From: Cellulomonas pakistanensis
GTDB taxonomy: Bacteria; Actinomycetota; Actinomycetes; Actinomycetales; Cellulomonadaceae
Assembly: GCF_016862755.1 (NCBI RefSeq)
Contig: NZ_BONO01000015.1
Location: 42,977-106,976 of the forward strand
Length of the DNA: 64,000 nucleotides
Direction of reading: 5' to 3'
Part shown: positions 1-9,400 of the stretch, in pieces
Position numbering within the stretch: the stretch's first letter is position 1
Layout: each line of letters begins with the position of its first letter
Translations under genes and position numbers: made by a program
The notes under the pieces: model-generated
The model's input: the letters and a program-made list of their open reading frames with translations, nothing else
Told to the model about the DNA's origin: nothing
Databases searched by the model: none

Positions 1-378
1 CTCGAGCAGCGCCGACTGCGTCTTCGGCGAGGCGCGGTTGATCTCGTCCGCCAGCAGCACCGAGGTGAACACCGGGCCCGGGTGGAACTGGAAGGTGCGC
101 GCGCCCTGGTCCCAGATCGTCACGCCCGTGACGTCGCTGGGCAGCAGGTCCGGCGTGAACTGGATGCGCTGGTGGGTGCCCTGCACGGACGCGGAGATCG
201 CCTTGGCCAGGGAGGTCTTGCCGGTGCCAGGGGCGTCCTCCAGGAGCACGTGGCCCTCGGCGACCATCGCGGTCAGCACGAGCCGCACCGGGCGGTCGGC
301 GCCCAGCACCGCGCGGGACACGTTGGCCACGAGGCCGTTGAACGTCTCGGCGAACCAGGCGGACTGCTCGGGGGTCAT
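1..378 (-). CDS. MoxR-family AAA+ ATPase, N-terminal part (runs off the left edge)
   Basis: The first 126 residues of a MoxR-type AAA+ ATPase are present; the rest lies outside the window. Walker A is GTGKT at residues 51-55 and Walker B is DEIN at 111-114, followed by the R-A-S-P-K-T-Q-S segment typical of MoxR. The ATG is preceded by an AGGAG-like ribosome site. MoxR ATPases usually act as chaperones that mature or activate partner proteins, often next to DUF58 and transglutaminase genes, which may lie to the left. The gene starts 75 bases after the stop of the giant FN3 gene and reads the same way, so it is probably in that operon. The family call is secure; the partner is unknown. Confidence 0.9.
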   Translation of the reverse strand, partial: MTPEQSAWFAETFNGLVANVSRAVLGADRPVRLVLTAMVAEGHVLLEDAPGTGKTSLAKAISASVQGTHQRIQFTPDLLPSDVTGVTIWDQGARTFQFHPGPVFTSVLLADEINRASPKTQSALLE

Positions 379-453
379 CGGTGGGGGTCTCCTGTCGGTG
401 CGGTGCGTGGTCGTGTCGTGCGGGGCCCGATCACCCGATCGGCAGGCAAGGCG

Positions 454-3400
454 TCATCCGGAGGGAGTGCCGGTTCCAGGGTCCTGGGGACCGGTCCCAG
501 GATCGGGAGCGGGCGGTTGCTCCGTCCAACTGACCGTGAACTGTTCGCGCGCAGTACCTGTTGGATACCGCTCATCGGTGAACGCCTCGACCTCGACCCT
601 GAACCGGAAGCCGTTGGAAGCGTCGCCCGGGACGACGAGATCCAACGTGGTGCCCGTCGTGGTCTGCCACCGCGCGTCTTGGCCGGGGAAGTCGATTACA
701 CGATAGCGATATGTGACCTGCTTCCCAGCCTCGCCGGAAGAGCTCGGCTGCCAAGACACACGGAGCGACGACGGCCGTTCATCGGGGTTCTCTGGCGTTC
801 GAGAGATTCCGGGTGTGCCAGGGTCGCTGGGGCGTGTAGCAACGGTCACGACGTTGCCGACCGCATCGCTCTGCCCGCCGTCATGTACCGCACGAACCTG
901 CAGGTTGAACGATGTACCGCCAGTCAAACCGGTGATCTCGAAATCGCGGTCCCAGCGATCGGTTCGAGCGATGACAGCGCCATCACGAAGGACCTCGTAA
1001 GCGTCGATCGTTTGACCATTACCGTCCGCTTCACCCCAAACGATCCGCGCCCAGCCGTTACCCCATCGCGCATCCGAAAGAGAAGCCGAGACCTGAGCAG
1101 AACCGGAAGTCGGCCTTCCATAGGCCTTAGCATTGGCGGCTCCTGGCTCGCCATACCCAGCCTTGTTCCGCGCTCTGACCTCGAATCGATACTCAACGCC
1201 GTTCGCCGCGTCCGTCATCGGGTACGACGTAACGTCAGCGCCGTAGGTGAGCGTGCGGCTGATCCCGCCTCCAGTGATGGTCAGCTCGTAACCCCCGATC
1301 GCGTCGCCGTTCGTCGCTCCTGGAGTCCATGCCACGTTGATCTGCCCGCCAAGCGGGCTCCCAACTCGTCCGGCACTTACAGACGGAGCACCAGGTTCCG
1401 CCGCAGGGACCTCCCCGACGGACGCCGCGCTCCACGGGCTGGGCTCGGGCGCACGGTTGTGCGCGCGGACCTGCAGCGTGTAGGCGGTGCCGTTCGTCAG
1501 CCCGCGGAACGTGTACGACGTCCCGGACGTGGTGACGCTCGCGCCGCCCGGCGGGGCCGGCGACAGCATGAGCGTGTACGACGTCACCGGCGAGCCGGTC
1601 GTCGCGGGCACGTCCCAGGAGGCGGTGAGCTCGCCGTCGCCGAACGAGGTCCAGCGCGGCGCGCCCGGCGCCGACGGCACCGCGTCCGGCCGGGCCTGCG
1701 CGGAGGCGGGGCTCGGGTCCGACCAGCCGACGGCGTTCTGCGCCGCGACGGTGAACGTGTACTCGGTGTTGTTCGTCAGCCCGTCGATGGTGCACGTGGT
1801 GCTGGCGCAGGCGTACTCGCGGCCGCCGGGGCTCGCGACGACGCGGTAGCCGGTGATCGGCTCGCCGCGTCCGTCCGGCGCGGTCCAGGACAGCACGACC
1901 GTCGCGTCGCGCACCTCGCCCACGCGCGGCGCGGTCGGCGCCACGGGCTTGCCGCGCACGCGCAGCGTGATCCCGGCGGACACCTCGCGGGCGCTGTCGT
2001 CGGTGGCGTCCCGGACGCGCACCCGCACGACCATCTGCCCGACGAGCTCGGCCGCGGGCCGCACGACGACGTCGGACCCGGACACGGACGCGGTGCCGGC
2101 GCCGGGCGTCTCGACGGTGACGCCGACGACGCGCAGCGGCTGGTCCGGGAACGGGTTGGACGCGCCGGCCAGCACGTCGACGACGCGCTCCTGGCCCTGG
2201 ACGGCGTCGTTGATCGTCCGGTCGGGGACGACCGCGATCCGGCGCGTGCTCGCGACGGTGCGGACGTCGACCTGGACGGTCATCTTCCCGGCCCGGCCGT
2301 AGCCGAGCTCGAACTGCAGCGTCCCGCGCGTGCCCTTCGGGGTGCCGACGTCGGAGGCGACCGACAGCCGGGTGCCCTGCAGCGACGCGGTGAACCCGGC
2401 GGGCACGTCGCCGACCTGGCGGAACGTGAACGTCTCCGTGCCCGTCGGGCCCTCGACGCCCTGGGTGAAGGCCAGCAGGTCGACGGACACCGGCGCCTCG
2501 CCCGGCCCGACCTCGAGGGTCGACGGCACGAACGTCGGCGGGTAGTCGTCCAGCGTGTAGACGGTGATCGGCAGCGTGATGACCGACGTGCGCGCCGAGG
2601 TGTCCCCCGCGCTGGTCCGGTCCGTCACCGGCACGGTGATCGACGCCGGCCCGACGTAGCCCTCGGCGGGCCGGAACTGCACGGTGGTGGAGTCGGCGAC
2701 CAGCGACGAGCCGTCGGACCGGGTCGCGGTCACGCCGGCGGCGTCGGCGACCTGCGCCGTGCGGCCGGGCGCGACCTGCACCTGCTCGTCGAGCGGGATG
2801 GTCAGCGTCTCGCCGGACGCGACCCGCAGCTCGGGCGCGCGCGGCCGGGCGGTCGGCGGGAAGAACCCGAGCGCCGGGACGGAGATGAACGCGTACGCGC
2901 GCACGCCCTCCGCGGTCGTGTTGGTCAGCAGGTACGGGATCGTCTGCGCGGTCTCCGCGAGCGTCACGGTGATGGTGCCGTCCGCGCGGACCGTGGCGAC
3001 GTCGGCCGCGCTGCTCGGCACCGAGACCTCCAGGTCGCCGACCGGTCCGCTCGGGTTCTGCGCGACGGCGAGGACGTCGACGTCGACGCTGGTGCGCCCG
3101 ACGGTGTCGACGGGCGGCACGACGACGTCGCGCGGGACCGGCGGGAGCACCGGCGCGTCCGGGTCGACGGTCACGGACAGCACGGCGCCGCCGGTGGCCC
3201 CGCGCTCGTTGACCGCGGTGTACCCGATGTTGAAGATGCCCGCCGCGTCGCCGCGGACGACCACCCGGCTGCCGGAGACCGACGCGGTGACGCCCACGTC
3301 GGCCTCGAGGTCCTCGCGGAGCGCGAGCTCCCCGCCGAGCACGTCCGTGTCGTTCTCCAGCACGCGGACCTCGACGGTCTGGCCGGGGCGCACGGTGATC

Positions 3401-6312
3401 GTGTCGTCGCGCGCGACGACGCGGTTGCTGTCCCCGGGGCGCGCCGCGATGCCGACGCGGACGGTGGCGACGGCGCGCTGACCGGTCCAGTCCTCGACCG
3501 CGTAGGTGAACGTGTCGGTGCCCGCCTCGTCCGGCAGCGCCTCGTACTCGAGGTAGTCGGCGCCGACGGACGTGACCCGGCCCTTGGTGCCGGCGGACGC
3601 GACGCCGAGCAGCGTGATGCCGTCGCCGTCCGCGTCGATGCCGGCCAGCGGCACGGGGATGCGCACGGTCTCCCCCGCGAACACCCGCGCGGTCAGCGCG
3701 CGCGGCTTCGGCGGGGCCTTGGTCTCCGCGTCGGACTCGTGCACCCGGACCGTGACGGTCGCCGCGGTCTCGTTGCCGGTGGCGTCCTGCACGACGAACG
3801 TCGCGTGCACCGTCATCGGCGCGCTCGGCGCCTGGTACCGGAGGTTCTCGCCCGACACGAACAGCAGGCCCTCGCCGTCGCCCAGCGGCTCGGCGAGCTG
3901 GGTCTTCAGCGTCAGCTCGTCGCCGTCCGGGTCGTACGCCCCTTCCAGCACGGGGATCGTGACGACGCCGCCGGTCCGCACGTCGGCGGTCGCGTTCGGG
4001 ACCACGGGCGGCTGCGACGTCGCCGAGGCGGGCACGGGCGTGACGATGATCTGCCCGGTCGCGCTCGCCGTGCCGTTCGACACCACGTACTGCAGCGTCA
4101 CCGGCTCGGTGAGCGCGCCGACGGCCGAGATCGTGACGAGCGAGCGCTGGCGCACCGCGACCCGCAGGCCGTCGGGCGCGTCGACGCTCTGCAGCACCAG
4201 CACGCCGCCGGCGGGGTCGGAGTCGTTGGCCAGCGGGTCGATCGTGGTCTCGCCGCCGGACGGCAGCCACGCCTGGTCCTGGACGGCGACCGGCGGCTCG
4301 GCCTGCTCGGGGCGCTCGCGCACGTCGATGCGGGCCACGCCGGTCGCCTGCTGCGGCGGCGCGGTCACCGTGAACGTCACGTAGAACGTGCCCGCCTGCG
4401 GGGCGCGGAACGTGAACGTCCCGGCGTCCAGGTCGGGGACGATCGTCGTGCCCTGCAGCTCCTCGACGCCGGCGAGCCGGGGCTGCTCCGCGCCGAAGGT
4501 CCGCACGGCGTCGAGCGGGCGCAGCACCACGTCCTGGTCGACGTAGGTGACGGCGTGCACCGGGTCGATCTGCAGCGGCAGCGAGCCGATGGCCCGCACG
4601 TCCACGTCGACCGTGCCCTCGGCGGTGGACACGCCGTCGGACACGACCACGTGCACCACGTCGCGGCCGAGCTCGCCGCCGTCGGCGACGTAGGTGAGGG
4701 TGCCGTCCTGCCGGAACCGGGCGCTGCCCTTCTCGGCCGTGGCGCCGACCAGCGTCAGCGGGTCGCCGTCCGGGTCGGAGAAGTCGGCGAGCACCGGGTA
4801 GGTCGCGGTGGCGTTCTGCTCGACCCGGATCTCGCCCGTGCGGTCCTGCGCCGGGGGCTCGTCCAGGCCGGGGTCGCGCACGGTCAGCGTGACCTGCGCG
4901 GTGGACGGCGCGGTGGTGCCCCGGCCGTCGCTGATCGAGTAGGCGAACGTGACGGTGCCGGACGCGCCCGCGGGCACGGCGAGCTGCAGCGCCCGCCCCC
5001 CGTAGACCTGCTGCAGCGAGCCGAACTCGGCCGGCAGCGGGTCGACCTCGCTGATCACGAGGATCCCGCAGTCCGAGGAGGTGTCGTTGTCGATCACGGG
5101 CAGCAGGGTCGTCCGGCCCGCCCGCACGCCGAAGGCGTCGTCGACGGCGGTCGGCGCGGCGCTCGTCGGCGAGCACTCCGGCACGAGCTGCTGGGTGGTC
5201 CGGTCGCCCTCGGCCTGGTCGGTCTGGTCGTCCGGCTGCTCCTCCGGCACGACGTCCGACCAGTCGGGCTCGCGGACCTCGGTGTCCTCCAGCGGGAGCC
5301 ACAGCCGGCCGTCGACGGTCTCGTTGAGCGCGACCACCTGGCGGTTCACCCGGAAGACGAGGCGGTCGGCGTTCGTGACGCCGTCCAGGTCGAGCACGCG
5401 CGCCTCGGCGCCCTCGCACAGCTCGAGGTAGTTCTGGGCGGTGGTCGGCCACGCGGCGTGCGCGCAGGTCCCGACCCGGACCGGGGCCGCCGGCGCGCCC
5501 GCGCCGCCCGCCTCGTGCTCCGCGGCGACCTCGCCGGACGCCACGGCGACCTCCACGAGGCCCGTGCTGCCCGAGACCAGGGCGGTGCTCGCGGCCGGGC
5601 CCGGCTGCTGGAGCACCGGCTGCGCCATCCCGAGCGCGCTCGACCCGCCGGGCGTCCGCACGGTGTCGCCGTCCAGGCCGACCGGGACGTCGCCGACCGC
5701 GGTGAGCGCGTCGACCGGCCCGTCGAGGGCCGGCGCCTCCTGCGCGGTCGCGGGGCCGCCGGCGACCGGGATGAGCCGGGTGACCTCGCCGGTCGTGCCC
5801 GACACGGCGAACGCGTCACCGGTCACCGACGCGGTGACGAGGCCGTCGGCGCCGACGTCGGCGTCCGGCTCGTCGGCCGTCACCTGGAGCAGCGGCAGGT
5901 CCTCGAACGTCCGGACCCAGGCCTGCCCGTCGGTGTCCATGACCGCGACCGTGCCGCCGGCCATCGAGACCTGGGCGCCCGCGGGGACGGCGACCTGCGC
6001 CGCGGCGGTGACGCCGGCGGGGTCGACGACCGTCACGGTGCCGGCCTCGACGACCAGCACGTCGCCCGCGTCCTGCAGCACGTCGAACTCGGTGCTGCTC
6101 GCGACCAGGCCGGCGTTGAGCTCCTCGACCTGCGCGTTGTACCGGCCGACCTGCAGCGTGCTGGTCGACGTCAGCCACACCGCGCCGTCGTTGAGGTCGA
6201 CCTGCGCGAGCGGGAAGCCCGGGTTGACCAGCGCGAGCGCGGCGACGACCGCGGGGACGGTGACGACCGCGGCGGTGGACGCGACGCGCCGGCGGTTCCA
6301 GCCGGCCCTCAC
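454..6312 (-). CDS. Giant membrane-anchored Ig-like/cadherin-like and fibronectin type III repeat protein
   Basis: This 1952-residue protein is probably anchored at the cell surface. A basic start and one hydrophobic segment (about residues 10-29) act as signal or anchor. Residues about 30-420 look like a beta-propeller of short repeats. About a dozen Ig-like repeats follow, with motifs such as NDTD and DPDGDPLTL. Five FN3 domains follow, starting near residues 1456, 1546, 1639, 1729 and 1827, then a short Pro/Gly/Thr tail. The GTG start overlaps the kinase stop as GTGA, so the two are translationally coupled. Such proteins in this actinobacterial cluster have no firm function; adhesion or wall sensing is inference. 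The last three FN3 domains are encoded by DNA of lower GC than the rest. Confidence 0.9.
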   Translation of the reverse strand: MRAGWNRRRVASTAAVVTVPAVVAALALVNPGFPLAQVDLNDGAVWLTSTSTLQVGRYNAQVEELNAGLVASSTEFDVLQDAGDVLVVEAGTVTVVDPAGVTAAAQVAVPAGAQVSMAGGTVAVMDTDGQAWVRTFEDLPLLQVTADEPDADVGADGLVTASVTGDAFAVSGTTGEVTRLIPVAGGPATAQEAPALDGPVDALTAVGDVPVGLDGDTVRTPGGSSALGMAQPVLQQPGPAASTALVSGSTGLVEVAVASGEVAAEHEAGGAGAPAAPVRVGTCAHAAWPTTAQNYLELCEGAEARVLDLDGVTNADRLVFRVNRQVVALNETVDGRLWLPLEDTEVREPDWSDVVPEEQPDDQTDQAEGDRTTQQLVPECSPTSAAPTAVDDAFGVRAGRTTLLPVIDNDTSSDCGILVISEVDPLPAEFGSLQQVYGGRALQLAVPAGASGTVTFAYSISDGRGTTAPSTAQVTLTVRDPGLDEPPAQDRTGEIRVEQNATATYPVLADFSDPDGDPLTLVGATAEKGSARFRQDGTLTYVADGGELGRDVVHVVVSDGVSTAEGTVDVDVRAIGSLPLQIDPVHAVTYVDQDVVLRPLDAVRTFGAEQPRLAGVEELQGTTIVPDLDAGTFTFRAPQAGTFYVTFTVTAPPQQATGVARIDVRERPEQAEPPVAVQDQAWLPSGGETTIDPLANDSDPAGGVLVLQSVDAPDGLRVAVRQRSLVTISAVGALTEPVTLQYVVSNGTASATGQIIVTPVPASATSQPPVVPNATADVRTGGVVTIPVLEGAYDPDGDELTLKTQLAEPLGDGEGLLFVSGENLRYQAPSAPMTVHATFVVQDATGNETAATVTVRVHESDAETKAPPKPRALTARVFAGETVRIPVPLAGIDADGDGITLLGVASAGTKGRVTSVGADYLEYEALPDEAGTDTFTYAVEDWTGQRAVATVRVGIAARPGDSNRVVARDDTITVRPGQTVEVRVLENDTDVLGGELALREDLEADVGVTASVSGSRVVVRGDAAGIFNIGYTAVNERGATGGAVLSVTVDPDAPVLPPVPRDVVVPPVDTVGRTSVDVDVLAVAQNPSGPVGDLEVSVPSSAADVATVRADGTITVTLAETAQTIPYLLTNTTAEGVRAYAFISVPALGFFPPTARPRAPELRVASGETLTIPLDEQVQVAPGRTAQVADAAGVTATRSDGSSLVADSTTVQFRPAEGYVGPASITVPVTDRTSAGDTSARTSVITLPITVYTLDDYPPTFVPSTLEVGPGEAPVSVDLLAFTQGVEGPTGTETFTFRQVGDVPAGFTASLQGTRLSVASDVGTPKGTRGTLQFELGYGRAGKMTVQVDVRTVASTRRIAVVPDRTINDAVQGQERVVDVLAGASNPFPDQPLRVVGVTVETPGAGTASVSGSDVVVRPAAELVGQMVVRVRVRDATDDSAREVSAGITLRVRGKPVAPTAPRVGEVRDATVVLSWTAPDGRGEPITGYRVVASPGGREYACASTTCTIDGLTNNTEYTFTVAAQNAVGWSDPSPASAQARPDAVPSAPGAPRWTSFGDGELTASWDVPATTGSPVTSYTLMLSPAPPGGASVTTSGTSYTFRGLTNGTAYTLQVRAHNRAPEPSPWSAASVGEVPAAEPGAPSVSAGRVGSPLGGQINVAWTPGATNGDAIGGYELTITGGGISRTLTYGADVTSYPMTDAANGVEYRFEVRARNKAGYGEPGAANAKAYGRPTSGSAQVSASLSDARWGNGWARIVWGEADGNGQTIDAYEVLRDGAVIARTDRWDRDFEITGLTGGTSFNLQVRAVHDGGQSDAVGNVVTVATRPSDPGTPGISRTPENPDERPSSLRVSWQPSSSGEAGKQVTYRYRVIDFPGQDARWQTTTGTTLDLVVPGDASNGFRFRVEVEAFTDERYPTGTAREQFTVSWTEQPPAPDPGTGPQDPGTGTPSG
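530..1400 (-). other. Compositionally atypical 3' segment of the giant FN3 gene
   Basis: This stretch is clearly poorer in GC than the rest of the gene. Hand counts give 33/60 for 961-1020 and 36/60 for 1141-1200, against 47/60 for 1861-1920. Codons such as GAA, CCT, GGT, GCT, TCT, GTA and AGT appear here but are rare upstream. The change falls near 1400, at the junction of the second and third FN3 domains. The reading frame stays intact. Replacement or gain of terminal domains by recombination is the likely cause. Confidence 0.75.
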
Positions 6313-7898
6313 GGGACGCACCCCTCGGCCGGCACGGTCGACGCGCGCCGGTCTGCGCGGACGACGGACACCTCGATGCACACCTCGCCGGCGGCCTCCG
6401 GTGTCACCGTCACGGTCTGCTCCTCCACGATCTGCAGCTGCGGCTCACCCGTCGCGGTGCGCAGGCCCCACAGGTAGGTGTCGCCCTCCTGCTCGTCCGG
6501 GTTCGTCCAGGTGAACACGACCGTCCCGTCCGCCTCGCGCGAGCCGAACAGGTTGGTCGGCGCGGGCACGGTCTGCGACAGCGTGCTGGCCGGCCCGGGG
6601 AACTCGGTCCCGGCGTCGGGGCCGGGCGTCGCGTCGGGGCGGTTCGTCAGCAGGACCAGCGCCACGACGGCCGCGGCGATCGCGACGACGGAGCCGACCG
6701 CCGCGAGCACCCGGCCCGTGCGGGACCGGGACGGCCCGCCGGGGTGCACCTCGACGGGGGCGGGCACGAGCTCGGGGCCGGGCGCGGGCGCCGGCGCGGC
6801 GTCGGGTCGCACGGCGACGACCGGGCGCAGCCGGGTCGCCTCGGGGCCCGAGCCCAGGTCGAGCGGCGGGCCGACGGGCTGCGGCGCCGCGGCCGGCGCG
6901 GCGGCCGCTACCGGCGGGCGGGCGAGGTCCGGCCCGCCGCCCTGCGGGGCGATCTCGACGACCGGACGGGCGCGGGTGGCGTCCGCGGGCGCGCCGGCGG
7001 ACGGCGCACCGGCGGCGCCGGCCGGCCCGGCGTGGTCGTCGACGTCCAGCGCCGTGACGGGCAGCCCGAGGTCCGCCTGCACGGCGCGCAGGTCCTGCGC
7101 CAGGTCGAACGCGCGGGCGTGCCGCTGCTGCGGCTCGCGGGCCATCGCGCGGGCCAGCACGGTGCGCAGGCGGTCCGGCACGTCGTCGCGCGCGAACGGC
7201 ACCGGGGCGCCGCGCTCGATCCGGCCGACCAGGTCCGCCGCCTCGTTGCCGCCGCCCGGGCGCTCGAACGGCGAGCGCCCGGCCAGCGCGGAGAACAGCG
7301 TCGCGGCCAGCGAGTACACGTCGGAGCGCGCGTCGCCGTGCGGGGCCGCCGCGAGCAGCTCGGGCGCCGCCCACGGGATCGACATGCCGACGGCCGGGCC
7401 GCCCGCGTCCACCGTGGACGCGATGCCGAAGTCGGTCAGCACGGGGCGGCCGAAGTCGTTGGTCAGCACGTTGCCGGGCTTGATGTCCCGGTGCAGGATC
7501 CCGGCGCGGTGCGCCGTCTCGACCGCGGACGCCAGGCGGACGCCGAGCTCCAGCACCTCCGCGACCGCGAACCGCTCCGAGCGGTACCGCTGCCCCAGGC
7601 CGGGGCGCGCGCAGTACTCCATCACCAGGTACGGCCGGCCGTCGCCGGCCACGCCCGCCTGGTGCACCGTCACGATCGACGGGTGGTGCGAGAGCCGGGC
7701 GGTCAGGTCCGCCTCGCGCTCGAAGGCCTCGCGCGCGGCGGCGTCCACGCTGCCGAGCAGGACCTTGACGGCCACCGGCCGCCGCGGCAGGTCCTGCTCG
7801 TACAGGAACACGTCGGCGGAGCCCCCCGACCCCAGCAGCCGCTGCACCGCGTATCCGGGCAGGTGGGGCGGCTGCGAGGCCTCACGACGTCGGTTCAC
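6309..7898 (-). CDS. Transmembrane serine/threonine protein kinase (PknB-like) with FN3-like extracellular domain
   Basis: This 529-residue kinase has a Gly-rich loop (GSGGSADVF, 23-31), Lys45 in VAVK, the catalytic loop HRDIKPGN (136-143) and DFG (156-158). The activation segment between DFG and APE is short (about 20 residues) and lacks the usual Thr-rich stretch. One transmembrane helix lies near 393-415. About 110 residues outside the membrane look FN3-like and hold two cysteines near the end, in place of PASTA repeats. The GTG start overlaps the FHA stop, and its stop overlaps the giant FN3 start. It probably signals from the envelope, with the adjacent PP2C as its antagonist and the FHA protein as phospho-Thr reader. 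Confidence 0.93.
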   Translation of the reverse strand: MNRRREASQPPHLPGYAVQRLLGSGGSADVFLYEQDLPRRPVAVKVLLGSVDAAAREAFEREADLTARLSHHPSIVTVHQAGVAGDGRPYLVMEYCARPGLGQRYRSERFAVAEVLELGVRLASAVETAHRAGILHRDIKPGNVLTNDFGRPVLTDFGIASTVDAGGPAVGMSIPWAAPELLAAAPHGDARSDVYSLAATLFSALAGRSPFERPGGGNEAADLVGRIERGAPVPFARDDVPDRLRTVLARAMAREPQQRHARAFDLAQDLRAVQADLGLPVTALDVDDHAGPAGAAGAPSAGAPADATRARPVVEIAPQGGGPDLARPPVAAAAPAAAPQPVGPPLDLGSGPEATRLRPVVAVRPDAAPAPAPGPELVPAPVEVHPGGPSRSRTGRVLAAVGSVVAIAAAVVALVLLTNRPDATPGPDAGTEFPGPASTLSQTVPAPTNLFGSREADGTVVFTWTNPDEQEGDTYLWGLRTATGEPQLQIVEEQTVTVTPEAAGEVCIEVSVVRADRRASTVPAEGCVP

Positions 7899-9400
7899 GC
7901 ACCCGGCTCCACGGTGAACGTCACGCCGTCGCCCAGGTCGACGACGTCCCCCTCCCCGACGGCGACCGGCTCGCCCGCGGTGACGCGCCGCGGCGGCAGG
8001 GCCCCGGCGGCGACGGTGATGCCGTTCGTCGAGTACAGGTCGGTGACCAGGACGCGGCCGGCCTCGAGGCGGACCTCGGCGTGGGTGCGCGAGATGTCCT
8101 GCTCCGGGCTGGGCACGGTGACCAGGCGCGCCTGGGCCCCGTCGGGCGCGCGGTCGGCCTGCGGCGCGCGGCCGATCAGCACGACGCCGTCGACCGGCAC
8201 GAGCGCGCCCGTGGACAGGGCGAGCCGCGGGACCGGCAGCGCGCCCGTGGAGGCCGCCGTGACGGGGACGGCGCCCGAGACGCCCGGCGCGGGGGCCGGC
8301 GTCGGGACGACCGGGCCGGACGGCCACTCACCCGTCTGGGACACCGCCCAGGACGGCAGGTGCTGCCGAATCGAGGCCAGCTCGCCGCTGAGGATCGTGA
8401 GGCCGTCGTGGTCGTCGGCGGACGCCGGGCCCGGCAGCACCGGGGCGGCCGGGGCCGGCGGGACGTACGGCTGCGACGGGGCCGGGATGACGGGCGCGCC
8501 GGCAGCCGAGGGGGCGGCGGGCGCGGGCGCGGGGGTCGGGGCGGCAGCCGGGGCCGGCGCGCGCTCCGGAGCGGGCGCGCCGGCGTCGTGCTCCTCGACC
8601 TCCGCGGGGGCGTCCGACGGCGCGTCGGCGGGCGCGTCCTCCTCGACGACCTCGGCCTCCACGACCTCCGCCTCGACGACCTCCGCCTCGACGAGCTCGC
8701 CCTCGACGACCTCGCCCGGCGCCGGGGCGCCCTCGACGACCTCGGTGCCCGACGGCTGGTCCGCCGAGCCGGCGGCGACCGCGGTCGACGCGGCCTCGGC
8801 CGGCTCCGGCACGGCGACCGGCTCGGGCGCGGCCTCGGCGACGACGGCGGCGACCGGCGACTCCGCCGCCGCGCGCCCGGGCGCCACGGCCACCGGCGTC
8901 GGCTCCGCGGACCGCACGACGGGCTCGGACGGCGCCGCCGCGGCGGGCTCGCGCGCCGCGTCCGCGCCGGTCAGCCGGACCCGCACGCGGGACGCGCGCA
9001 CGACGCCGCTGACGATGGGCAGGGCGGGCCCGCGGCCGGAGCCGGACACCCGGACGGTGACCTCCTCGGCCGCGCCGACGGACCGCTCGGACCAGGACAC
9101 GACCTGCGGCGCGGACAGCACCTCGGCGCGCGTGCCGCGCACGACCTCGACCTCCACGTCGCCGCGCAGCGCGGTGTGCACCTGGCCGCCGGCCAGGTCG
9201 ACGGCCGCGAACGGGTGCAGGCCGCCGATGCCGTGCCGGACCAGGGCGTCGAGCTGCGCGCCGAGCCCCTCGCCGCGCTCGGGCGCGGAGGTCCACACGT
9301 CGCGCACGACCTCGGGCGGGGTGCTGGGGGCGAGCAGCAGCACGACGCCGCCGGCCACGACGGCGTACCACTCGCCGGGGGTGTACTCGGGCACGATCAC
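7895..9400 (-). CDS. FHA-domain protein with acidic Ala/Pro/Glu-rich linker
   Basis: This 501-residue protein ends in a forkhead-associated domain (about 395-500) with the phosphothreonine-binding signatures IGRAP, ISRTHAEV and DLYSTNG. An N-terminal domain of about 150 residues has no family I recognise; it begins VIVPEYTPGEWYAVV. A low-complexity linker between them includes repeats of V-E-A-E-V. The GTG start has an AGGAGG site seven bases upstream and overlaps the PP2C stop; the gene's end overlaps the kinase start. It probably acts as an adaptor for the operon kinase. The FHA call is firm; the partner is inferred from position. Confidence 0.9.
   Translation of the reverse strand: MIVPEYTPGEWYAVVAGGVVLLLAPSTPPEVVRDVWTSAPERGEGLGAQLDALVRHGIGGLHPFAAVDLAGGQVHTALRGDVEVEVVRGTRAEVLSAPQVVSWSERSVGAAEEVTVRVSGSGRGPALPIVSGVVRASRVRVRLTGADAAREPAAAAPSEPVVRSAEPTPVAVAPGRAAAESPVAAVVAEAAPEPVAVPEPAEAASTAVAAGSADQPSGTEVVEGAPAPGEVVEGELVEAEVVEAEVVEAEVVEEDAPADAPSDAPAEVEEHDAGAPAPERAPAPAAAPTPAPAPAAPSAAGAPVIPAPSQPYVPPAPAAPVLPGPASADDHDGLTILSGELASIRQHLPSWAVSQTGEWPSGPVVPTPAPAPGVSGAVPVTAASTGALPVPRLALSTGALVPVDGVVLIGRAPQADRAPDGAQARLVTVPSPEQDISRTHAEVRLEAGRVLVTDLYSTNGITVAAGALPPRRVTAGEPVAVGEGDVVDLGDGVTFTVEPGA
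8641..8715 (-). repeat. Five tandem 15-bp repeats in the FHA gene linker
   Basis: Five near-identical 15-base units (CCTCGACGACCTCSG on the plus strand) run in tandem, and a sixth copy sits at 8731-8745. On the coding strand they give Val-Val-Glu-Ala-Glu type pentapeptides in the acidic linker. Units keep the reading frame, so copy number can change without breaking the gene. Confidence 0.85.

Noticed and set aside
82..6477. A plus-strand open frame of about 2100 codons opposite the giant FN3 gene
   Set aside because: It is rich in Arg, Gly and Ala with no domain, and is the expected antisense shadow of a long high-GC gene. The minus strand has clear Ig, FN3 and kinase motifs.
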